A stretch of DNA of 45,170 bases from Candidatus Tiddalikarchaeum anstoanum (lineage in GTDB: Archaea; Nanobdellota; Nanobdellia; Tiddalikarchaeales; Tiddalikarchaeaceae), in the NCBI GenBank assembly GCA_902385255.1, contig CABMEV010000007.1, positions 1-45,170 on the forward strand, given 5' to 3'. This document shows, piece after piece, positions 34,017-40,826 of the stretch. The translations under genes and the position numbers were made by a program. The stretch's first letter is position 1, and every line of letters starts with the position of its first letter. Below the pieces are notes generated by a model. That model worked only from the letters and a program-made list of their open reading frames with translations. It made no database searches and was not told where the DNA came from.

Positions 34017-34679
34017 TTATATAGTTTCGACTATATTTTCAGAATTTTCAAAAATTTTATATATAATATTTTTAAGTTTTCCCTCAATAATCTTAGTTGC
34101 ATCTATAAAATTATCAAGAATCAAACTGTTTAATCCGTTCATTAACTTATTCTTCTTCAGATAATCGTAAAGTTCGAATCTTTTCGCAGTAATGACTGAT
34201 ATTTTTTTAACAGCATTGCCATAATCCTTGAATTCATTAATGATAACTTCTGAAAACATATCGCCATCCGCGCATAATATTAACTTTGACAGGCGAACCT
34301 GGTCATTGAATATTCCGCGTACGTGGTTGAAAACCTCTCCTCCTTCCTTGTTCTCCTTTGTCTCCCATAACATATCATCAAGGCCGCAGTAATACCTAAA
34401 ACAGTCATTGACATCATTTATTGTCCTGTTAGGCAAATCCATCTTGTTTCTGAATGTTTTAACCCCGTTGATTTTAGACATGTATTCAGGAAATGAGAAA
34501 TTTAAATTATAATCTGGCTGCATGCTTCCCGCTTTTACTGAGAGCATTAACTGCATGTTAACCCTTTTAAAAACGCCGCCAACAAAAGGAGTAATGAGAG
34601 GGTTCCTGTTCGTTACCTGCTTGTAAGTTTCGTCTATTACGTTGCCAAACTCGGTTAATAATAAGTTATAACTAATCAT
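34017..34679 (-). CDS. Unknown protein (220 aa) next to the RiPP-like cluster
   Basis: I do not recognise this protein. It is predicted soluble, begins MISYNLLLTEFG and has alternating helices and strands, with FRYYCGLDDMLWETKENKEG in the middle and a long basic helix (about 195-215) at the end. It is divergent from the peptide gene at 34824, separated by a 144-base region that holds the peptide promoter, so a functional link is possible but unproved. Confidence 0.55.
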   Translation of the reverse strand: MISYNLLLTEFGNVIDETYKQVTNRNPLITPFVGGVFKRVNMQLMLSVKAGSMQPDYNLNFSFPEYMSKINGVKTFRNKMDLPNRTINDVNDCFRYYCGLDDMLWETKENKEGGEVFNHVRGIFNDQVRLSKLILCADGDMFSEVIINEFKDYGNAVKKISVITAKRFELYDYLKKNKLMNGLNSLILDNFIDATKIIEGKLKNIIYKIFENSENIVETI

Positions 34680-34792
34680 TTAGGAGTTTTAATTAAATTT
34701 TTATCTATAAAAAGATTTTTGGATAGACGTTTGTCGATTTTGGCAAGGTTATAAGAAGTATAATGTAATATATAGAGATTGGGAACAATAAA

Positions 34793-34801
34793 GTTTAAAA
34801 A
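34793..34801 (+). promoter_or_regulatory. TATA box of the RiPP precursor gene
   Basis: GTTTAAAAA, preceded by AATAAA (a possible BRE), lies 23-31 bases before the ATG at 34824. This is the spacing of a strong leaderless archaeal promoter and supports the small gene as real. Confidence 0.6.
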
Positions 34802-34823
34802 CTAGAATAGTATTGCAAAACTT

Positions 34824-35000
34824 ATGGCACAGATGTATGAAACTAGTAGTTTAGAAGAAACTGTCGGGCAGGTTAAAATTAACAAAGAGAAGAATCCTGA
34901 AACGTATAAGTCTCGAAATTTGGCTACTTACGCAAAAAGAGCATTTGTTCTAGATTCAATATATAATCCAGTATCATGTCATTCCTGTAACGGCCCGTAG
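34824..35000 (+). CDS. Candidate RiPP precursor peptide (58 aa) with C-terminal CHSCNGP core
   Basis: The peptide starts MAQMYETSSLEETVGQ, continues with a charged region (INKEKNPETYKS), then ATYAKRAFVLDSIYNPV, and ends SCHSCNGP followed by TAG. The only cysteines are C52 and C55, five and eight codons before the stop, with Ser on both sides and Gly-Pro at the end. A charged leader with a short C-terminal Cys/Ser/Gly core is the usual RiPP layout. It has a well-placed TATA box and lies 48 bases before a radical SAM/SPASM gene in the same direction. Which residues are modified and where it is cut cannot be told. If TAG were read through, ten more codons would follow; I consider it a stop. Confidence 0.72.
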   Translation: MAQMYETSSLEETVGQVKINKEKNPETYKSRNLATYAKRAFVLDSIYNPVSCHSCNGP

Positions 35001-35009
35001 ATACTTAAT

Positions 35010-35018
35010 TTTATAAAG
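35010..35018 (+). promoter_or_regulatory. Possible second TATA box before the radical SAM gene
   Basis: TTTATAAAG lies between the peptide stop and the GTG at 35049, about 31-39 bases upstream. It would let the maturase be made separately from the abundant precursor message. Confidence 0.4.
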
Positions 35019-35048
35019 ACTAATTGTTGAACACATTAGCGAATACTT

Positions 35049-36467
35049 GTGGAAACTGAATCTTATAAGCGGTCTAGTAACGCGACATTAAAAGCGCCAA
35101 TAGGTGTACAAATATTAGTTAATAACATATGCAACCATTCTTGTTTCTACTGTAGTTCTGGCGCGGTACAGCAAGAGGAATCTTCTAACAAATACAGCGC
35201 TATGAGCAATGAAAACGCGTATGAATTTGTTGACATAATATCCAGGGATATCAATCCATATTATGCTGTATGCACCGGCGGCGAGCCTACACTTTCAATG
35301 AAGCCGCTTTCAGCATTAATGATGGGCTTTAAACAAAAAAATATACCCACTCATCTTAATACTAACCTGACGGCAGTTTCAGGCGAGGAGTTTAATGACT
35401 TAATCTTATTATTAAAAAGATGCAATTCTTCAGTGTTAACTTCACTGCCGCATTATGACGGGGCAGTTTACAAAAAAATAACATCTAAAGATGACATAAA
35501 CTTATTCTATAACAACTTAAACAGCCTGATTTCCGAAGACATAAATATTACAGTAAATATGGTTGTGCATAAATTAAACCATAAAGATGTCTATCATACT
35601 GGAAAATTACTGTTTGAAAAATATGGATTGAAAAATTTTGCAGCAACACCATTAGTAGTGTCCTCGAATAATCTTTTTCCTAATAAAAATATCGTCCTCA
35701 AACCTGATGAATTATTTGACGTATTCAGGGATTTGCTGAGATTGAATAGTGATTTAAACATGCAGGTAGACTGTCTTGAAGTAATACCCCGATGTTCCAT
35801 ACCTGAAGATATAAGATACAACGCTTCAGGATTGTTCAAACGCGCATGCAGTGCGGGGAGTTCAACACTCTTAATTGATTACTTAGGATTTATACGCCCA
35901 TGTTCCTTCTTTCCAGAAGTTAATGATGACAAATACAACATATTGAAAACACCATTCAGCGAAATCTGGGAGTATTTGAAGCCTTACCGAGATAATGAGC
36001 ATATAAGTGATGAATGTAAAACTTGTTATGAAATTGAAGACTGCAATGGCGGCTGCCGGGTTTTTGGAGTTGACAAGGATGGATTTACAGGGTCAGATTC
36101 CAGAATAACAGGGCCTATTTTTAAGACTGCAAAAAATGAGATTGAAAAATTATCACCGAATAATATTTATTCCTTTAATAAAGATATGAAATTCAGAAAA
36201 GAACAGCGGGATATTTATACATTCTTTAACGGCCAAATATCCAACAGGTCAAGCATAATATTCGTAACCTACGGTTTTAAACAATTTTGCGAAAATTTCA
36301 TCAAAGAAACACGAAACTACTTCACATTAGACGATGTTGTAAACGCTGCAGGTGTTGAGAATAAGGAAAAAATAACCGAACTAATGAAGTATCTGCTTCA
36401 GAAAAAATACATATACCCTGCAAATAAACATGATTTAACCACTTCCAGCGAGCCTTTGGGGGAATAA
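35049..36467 (+). CDS. Radical SAM/SPASM peptide maturase with C-terminal extension
   Basis: A radical SAM core binds the first [4Fe-4S] through C28, C32 and C35 (CNHSCFYC); the SAM-binding motif GGEP is at 77-80. The SPASM domain is very clear: C267, G280 and C285 (C-x12-G-x4-C) and C323, C326, C332 and C336 (C-x2-C-x5-C-x3-C), which bind one or two auxiliary clusters. SPASM proteins typically modify ribosomal peptides (thioether, C-C or decarboxylative chemistry). Residues about 385-472 add a helical, winged-helix-like tail that might bind the leader peptide, as RRE domains do elsewhere; this is inference. Start is GTG at 35049, 472 aa. The chemistry on the CHSC core is unknown. Confidence 0.9.
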   Translation: METESYKRSSNATLKAPIGVQILVNNICNHSCFYCSSGAVQQEESSNKYSAMSNENAYEFVDIISRDINPYYAVCTGGEPTLSMKPLSALMMGFKQKNIPTHLNTNLTAVSGEEFNDLILLLKRCNSSVLTSLPHYDGAVYKKITSKDDINLFYNNLNSLISEDINITVNMVVHKLNHKDVYHTGKLLFEKYGLKNFAATPLVVSSNNLFPNKNIVLKPDELFDVFRDLLRLNSDLNMQVDCLEVIPRCSIPEDIRYNASGLFKRACSAGSSTLLIDYLGFIRPCSFFPEVNDDKYNILKTPFSEIWEYLKPYRDNEHISDECKTCYEIEDCNGGCRVFGVDKDGFTGSDSRITGPIFKTAKNEIEKLSPNNIYSFNKDMKFRKEQRDIYTFFNGQISNRSSIIFVTYGFKQFCENFIKETRNYFTLDDVVNAAGVENKEKITELMKYLLQKKYIYPANKHDLTTSSEPLGE

Positions 36468-36524
36468 GCAGCACTCCTAGACACAAACTTTAATATATTA
36501 CGTTCTTATTAGTAGGTAATTACC

Positions 36525-37151
36525 ATGTTCATGCAAAAAGATAATTTTTTGATTAAATGCTCGGATGAAGATGAACGACTTATAAATTCAATAAATCTCT
36601 CAAAAATATACAAAGACGTAACCGCTTTCTTCGACTTTAAGAGAAAAATCACTATTAAGATATACTTTTTAGAATCAGTTGACGAGTTTCATTTCTTCTC
36701 AGGCTACAAGTTTGAAAAGTGGATGTGCAGTTATACAGGAATAAAGAATATGATAACACTATTCTCGCCAAGGGCCATTGAAAAATATACAATACACAAA
36801 GCTGATGAAGTGCCTGGTGTGATAACTCACGAGTTAGCGCATATAATTTATGAACAGATGGGTCTTAGGGATATAAGATTATTAAATGACGGCATATCCA
36901 ATTATCTTCAGTTTAAAGACAATAGCAGCAAAAGCAAAGAACACTTTAACCTCTCAAACATCGACTTCTTCTCTGACTCCTTAAACTATTACCAGGACGG
37001 GCCTGTAGTCATAAAAGAAATTATTGAAAAATTCGGCAAAGAAAAATTGTTCGAATTCTTGGAAGAAGCAGTTGATTACCCGAACGAGGAACTAAACGAA
37101 TTGTTTAAAAAATTCTTCGGCGATAAAACAAAAAAGAATACTAAAAAATAA
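36525..37151 (+). CDS. HELAH metallopeptidase, candidate leader protease
   Basis: The 208-aa protein contains PGVITHELAHIIYEQMG with H102-E103-L-A-H106 as zinc ligands and base. The segment LLNDGISNYLQ (120-129) takes the place of the usual gluzincin NEGxAxY third-ligand motif, with Asp122 instead of Glu. No signal peptide, so it acts in the cytoplasm. It lies 57 bases after the radical SAM gene, with its own TATA-like box (TTTAATATA near 36490-36498). It could remove the leader or trim the modified peptide; no substrate is shown. Confidence 0.78.
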   Translation: MFMQKDNFLIKCSDEDERLINSINLSKIYKDVTAFFDFKRKITIKIYFLESVDEFHFFSGYKFEKWMCSYTGIKNMITLFSPRAIEKYTIHKADEVPGVITHELAHIIYEQMGLRDIRLLNDGISNYLQFKDNSSKSKEHFNLSNIDFFSDSLNYYQDGPVVIKEIIEKFGKEKLFEFLEEAVDYPNEELNELFKKFFGDKTKKNTKK

Positions 37152-37172
37152 AAAAAATTATTTTATTTTTAA
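37145..37172. terminator. A/T-rich terminator between peptidase and rubrerythrin genes
   Basis: A-tracts followed by T-tracts (TTATTTTATTTTT) lie between the convergent genes and can terminate both strands. Confidence 0.4.
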
Positions 37173-37744
37173 TAGTTCTCGGATAATAATTCGTAGAACG
37201 CTTGAGGATGCTTGCATGCCGGGCACACTTTCGGAGCCTCGGTTCCTTCATAAACGTATCCGCAGTTTCTACAGTGCCATTTTGTCTTCTTTTCTTTTTT
37301 GAACACTGTCTTATTTTTGACATCCTCTAATAATTTTCTGTATCTCTTCTCATGCTGCTCTTCAACTTCAGCTATCTGCTTGAAGCTTTCAGCAACGTCA
37401 GCGAATCCCTCTTCCTTTGCAATTTTTGAAAACTCAGGATAAAGGCTGCTCCACTCCATCTTCTCTCCTTCTGCTGCTGCAAGAAGATTGGAATCAGTCT
37501 TGCCTATTACTCCAGCAGGGTAAGTTGCAGTTATCTCAACGCCGCCGCCTTGCAAGTATCCAAAAAACACCTTAGCGTGTTCTTTCTCGTTATCAGCAGT
37601 TTCTGTGAATATTGCTGATATTTGTTCAAAACCTGCCTTCCTCGCTTCCGATGAGAAATAAGTATACCTGTTTCTCGCCTGCGATTCCCCAGCAAAAGCC
37701 TTAAGCAGATTCTGTTCAGTTTTCGATCCCTTCAAACTTTTCAT
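37169..37744 (-). CDS. rbr: Rubrerythrin
   Basis: Rubrerythrin is a cytoplasmic non-heme diiron peroxidase that reduces hydrogen peroxide in anaerobes. The N-terminal four-helix bundle has the diiron ligands (AGESQARNRYTYF, TADNEKEHAKVF, then EVEEQHEKRYRKLL). The C-terminal rubredoxin-like domain carries two Cys pairs (HCRNCGYVYEG and VCPACKHPQ). The 191-aa length is normal. A TTTAAATTTAAA palindrome at about 37780-37791 is the likely TATA box, and TAGAGGTAATGG precedes the start. It indicates an anaerobic or microaerobic life. Confidence 0.96.
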   Translation of the reverse strand: MKSLKGSKTEQNLLKAFAGESQARNRYTYFSSEARKAGFEQISAIFTETADNEKEHAKVFFGYLQGGGVEITATYPAGVIGKTDSNLLAAAEGEKMEWSSLYPEFSKIAKEEGFADVAESFKQIAEVEEQHEKRYRKLLEDVKNKTVFKKEKKTKWHCRNCGYVYEGTEAPKVCPACKHPQAFYELLSENY

Positions 37745-37809
37745 ATTTAACCATTACCTCTAGGAATTACGTTAACAGCTTTAAATTTAAAACTTTTTAC
37801 TGCACTAAA

Positions 37810-38799
37810 TTAATATTTTATGATTCCTCTTTGTTTAAACCACTCAATCTGGTCCTTGTAAGATTCCTCAAAATTCCTGGGATTAAAGCCAAGCTCCTTA
37901 GCTGCCTTATCATGGCTTATTACTGCATTTCGTTGCAGTGTCTGTATGGAATAAGGAGTGAACACTGGTGTTGTTTTTGTAATCTGGTAATAAACTTGCG
38001 AAAAGAAAGAGGCAAAATAACTAAGCCATACTGGGACCCTGAAAGGAGGCTTAATGCCTGTAACTTTTTCAAGCACCCTGTTAAAATCATTCACGCTAGT
38101 CTTGCTGCCTGAGAGTATGAACACTTCGCCTTTCTTAGCCTTCTTTGCTGCATTAATCATTCCTTCAGCAACATCGCGGACATCGACAAAGTCGTACTCG
38201 CCGTCTATGTAGAAGAACTGCTTCTTGTTGACGTAGTTGACAACGTACTGGCTGAAAGGTGATACTGAAAAATCATAAGGGCCTATTATGCCTGTTGGGC
38301 AGACTATTACAGCATCTAATTCGTCCTGCTTCACAGATTTTAACACTTCAAGCGATGCTAAAGCCTTTGACTTATCATAATCCCCTTTGGTGTGCTCTGC
38401 GTCAAATCCTAAATCCTCAGTTATAGTGGTGCCTTTCTTCGGCTCGGAAAGAGCGTGGATAGTGCTAGTGTACACCAACCTTCTTACCTTATTACTAATG
38501 CATGCTTTGATAATATTCTTAGTGCCGTTTACATTAACATTCATAACTAAATCCTTATTGTAAGATACTATGCTGACAACTGCTGCGAGGTGGTAGACTA
38601 TATCTACATCTTTGAATGCCTTGTTTAAAGACTCATAATCCAATAAGTCTCCCTCAAATAGTTCTACACCTTTGACATCTTTAATCGAATCAACAGGCAT
38701 TTTTGGAGCAACTAAAACTTTGACTTTACCCCCAAGCTCGACGAGCCTTCTAACCAGGACATTACCAAGTCTTCCAGTTCCTCCTGTAACAAGTATCAT
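37810..38799 (-). CDS. NAD(P)-dependent epimerase/dehydratase (extended SDR)
   Basis: Rossmann fold with TGGTGRLG at 5-12, catalytic YTSTIHA Ser (S112) and the Tyr-x-x-x-Lys pair Y141/K145 (YDKSK). The family resembles dihydroflavonol-4-reductase and 3-beta-hydroxysteroid dehydrogenase (CPTGIIGPYD, FVDVRDVAEG, FNPRNFEESYKDQ). The substrate cannot be told; nucleotide sugars or a lipid alcohol are possible. It overlaps the next SDR gene by four bases, and both probably act in one pathway. Confidence 0.88.
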   Translation of the reverse strand: MILVTGGTGRLGNVLVRRLVELGGKVKVLVAPKMPVDSIKDVKGVELFEGDLLDYESLNKAFKDVDIVYHLAAVVSIVSYNKDLVMNVNVNGTKNIIKACISNKVRRLVYTSTIHALSEPKKGTTITEDLGFDAEHTKGDYDKSKALASLEVLKSVKQDELDAVIVCPTGIIGPYDFSVSPFSQYVVNYVNKKQFFYIDGEYDFVDVRDVAEGMINAAKKAKKGEVFILSGSKTSVNDFNRVLEKVTGIKPPFRVPVWLSYFASFFSQVYYQITKTTPVFTPYSIQTLQRNAVISHDKAAKELGFNPRNFEESYKDQIEWFKQRGIIKY

Positions 38800-39773
38800 A
38801 TCTTAATCGAATAATCAACAACTTCTTTTAAAGATTCATCCAAGTTGCCGACTTCGTATTTCAACACCTTCTTAACACTGTCAGAGTCAACAAAAGTATT
38901 CTTAGACTGCAATTCAACAAAAGATACAGGATTTAAACCGCTCTCCAGTCCATTGATATCATGCCATAATTTCAGGAAAAACATGCCTGTTTTAATCAAA
39001 AAGTTAGGTATAGTAATTATTATTTTCTTCTGATTCATTATATTTAATATTTTCTTAATAAAATCAGTCCATGCAAGGTTCTCATCACTCACAACAAAAG
39101 TTTCACTCCTATTGACGAATTTTGCGGCGCCAACTATTGCTTCACCAACGCTTTTTACAGACACCATACACGTTCCTCCTCCAGTGTAGAATATGATGGG
39201 TGCGTTTTTGAAATACTTAATAAGAGGAGTCCATAATGGTTTTTTACCCGGGGCTAAGCCGAAAATGTAAGGAAGTTCAAGTATGACAAGAGTGAAATCT
39301 TTACCAGCTTCTTTCAAGCATGATTCCTCCTGCTCTATCCTGCTTTTAATATAAGGGTGTTTTTCAGCAAGTTTCAATTCTGGCCAGATTCTTGCAAAGT
39401 GCGCGAAGTACGAGCTAAGCAAAATACCTTTTTTAACGCCTGCTTTTTTTGCAATTTTAAAAAAATTAGACGCTGTTTTGACATTGGCATTATAGAAGAA
39501 ATCATAAGCAGGCTTCTTTGGAAGCAGCCGGTCGTCAGCTCCCCCTGCAAAAACGACAACATGATAACCTGATAATAACCTGATTGCATCAGTTTCATTA
39601 AGCTTTGAAATATCCTTGATTATTACATTAACCTCTTTTTTGAAGAACCCTTCTTTAGGCGGAAATAAATCTAAAACCGTAACTTTATATCCTTTTTTTA
39701 AGAAAGCATTAACTGCGTGGTATCCTATGAATCCTCCTCCGCCTAGTATTAAAACATTCCTACCTGTTTTCAT
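38796..39773 (-). CDS. NAD(P)-dependent epimerase/dehydratase-like protein, atypical active site
   Basis: A second extended SDR of 325 aa, with GGGGFIG at 11-17. The expected catalytic Tyr-x-x-x-Lys region reads PYIKSR, with Arg in place of Lys; the Ser is present as SSYFAHF. The enzyme may thus be an atypical or non-catalytic member. The C-terminal part has a hydrophobic stretch (IITIPNFLIKTGMFFLKLW, about 246-264) that may associate with membrane. It is coupled to the following SDR by ATGA-type overlap. Confidence 0.82.
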   Translation of the reverse strand: MKTGRNVLILGGGGFIGYHAVNAFLKKGYKVTVLDLFPPKEGFFKKEVNVIIKDISKLNETDAIRLLSGYHVVVFAGGADDRLLPKKPAYDFFYNANVKTASNFFKIAKKAGVKKGILLSSYFAHFARIWPELKLAEKHPYIKSRIEQEESCLKEAGKDFTLVILELPYIFGLAPGKKPLWTPLIKYFKNAPIIFYTGGGTCMVSVKSVGEAIVGAAKFVNRSETFVVSDENLAWTDFIKKILNIMNQKKIIITIPNFLIKTGMFFLKLWHDINGLESGLNPVSFVELQSKNTFVDSDSVKKVLKYEVGNLDESLKEVVDYSIKI

Positions 39774-39806
39774 TTTTTACTTAGTAGAAAAATTTAGCCA
39801 GTTATT

Positions 39807-40292
39807 TTAAATTATTTGTTTGATTCTCTTTTTAACATCTATACTTTTTAACACTTTGAGCGCGCCTTTTGGCACCAACTCTTCCCATTTTTTGTCATTC
39901 TTATACATTAAGGCCCTGACGTCAGTTGCTGATAATTTAAGGCTAAAAACAGCATCACTGACAGGATAATCATAGTCTTGGAATAATTTCTTGGTTGCAG
40001 TATTTCCAGTATAAACAGTATCGAAACTTCCTGCTTTCTCTTCTACATTCTTAATCCATTCATCATCGCTTGGAACATCTGGCACTTGAATGATTTCATA
40101 ATTCCCTTTCACGCTTTTCCTAATCATATCCTCCCTTTCCTCGGCAGTGAAAGGGTTTTCATTAGTGTAAGCTTTATTGCTGCTCCCTATAACTATCACT
40201 ACTTTGTCATTCTCCTTTAATGCCTGCTTAATTAATTCTAAGTGGCCGTTATGCAATGGCTGGAATCTTCCTATAATTGCTGCAGTAGTCAT
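39807..40292 (-). CDS. nadM: Nicotinamide-nucleotide adenylyltransferase, archaeal type
   Basis: Makes NAD+ from NMN and ATP. The nucleotidyl transferase motif GRFQPLHNGH (8-17) with H14 and H17 and the late LSATDVRALM motif (the family's ISxTxxR) are intact; GSSNKAYTNENPFTAEER is typical of archaeal NadM. 161 aa, normal for the family. NAD synthesis fits the two adjacent NAD-dependent SDR genes, though no direct link is shown. Confidence 0.93.
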   Translation of the reverse strand: MTTAAIIGRFQPLHNGHLELIKQALKENDKVVIVIGSSNKAYTNENPFTAEEREDMIRKSVKGNYEIIQVPDVPSDDEWIKNVEEKAGSFDTVYTGNTATKKLFQDYDYPVSDAVFSLKLSATDVRALMYKNDKKWEELVPKGALKVLKSIDVKKRIKQII

Positions 40293-40350
40293 TAAAACCA
40301 GTGTAATTTACTCTTCTAATTTTTTTTAAACCTTTCTTTTAAATGATAAC

Positions 40351-40360
40351 ATTTAAATAA
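40351..40360 (+). promoter_or_regulatory. TATA box of the Cys-rich gene
   Basis: ATTTAAATAA lies 23-32 bases before the ATG at 40383, typical leaderless spacing. Confidence 0.5.
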
Positions 40361-40382
40361 GTGGTATTATAGAACTTTAATT

Positions 40383-40775
40383 ATGGTTGGCGAAAAAAAA
40401 TTCAATGATTTGAACATGACAATTATACCTTTATTAGAGTCGAAATTGTTAAACGCGGGCTGTAACTTCTTGTACTTGGATTGCCTGAAGCGTCAATACA
40501 TCTTCAAATACGTGGATGAGAAAGGACTAGTCTCTAACGAATTGCTCTTTAAAAACATGAAGAGTTACTATAATAATCTCAAAAGGATTATGCCTAAAAT
40601 AATTGGCGGCTTATTATGCAGGCAGAAAATACATGCCGAATCCCAAAGAATAATGGAATTAGAAAGATATGACACTGATATAAACTGCAGCGGTTATTAT
40701 GATGCAGGCTGTTACGATTGCGAGGGATTCGATAAAAGCTGCGGTTTTTACACTAAGAAACCTGAAATATTCTAA
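40383..40775 (+). CDS. Small Cys-rich protein, unknown
   Basis: The 130-aa protein is basic in its middle and ends with a Cys-rich segment CSGYYDAGCYDCEGFDKSC (about 102-120), with four Cys and several Asp/Tyr; three more Cys lie earlier (C27, C34 and C79). No signal peptide, so a metal-binding site (zinc or Fe-S) is more likely than disulfides. No family recognised. A TATA box upstream supports the start. Confidence 0.65.
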   Translation: MVGEKKFNDLNMTIIPLLESKLLNAGCNFLYLDCLKRQYIFKYVDEKGLVSNELLFKNMKSYYNNLKRIMPKIIGGLLCRQKIHAESQRIMELERYDTDINCSGYYDAGCYDCEGFDKSCGFYTKKPEIF

Positions 40776-40826
40776 ATATTGAAAAATAAACTTTAAAAAG
40801 AATCGGCTTGTTTTTTTAATCTCTTC

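Noticed and set aside
34998-35030. Readthrough of the peptide TAG, adding ten codons
   Set aside because: The added sequence is A/T-rich and overlaps a likely TATA box for the maturase; the short core fits RiPP logic better.
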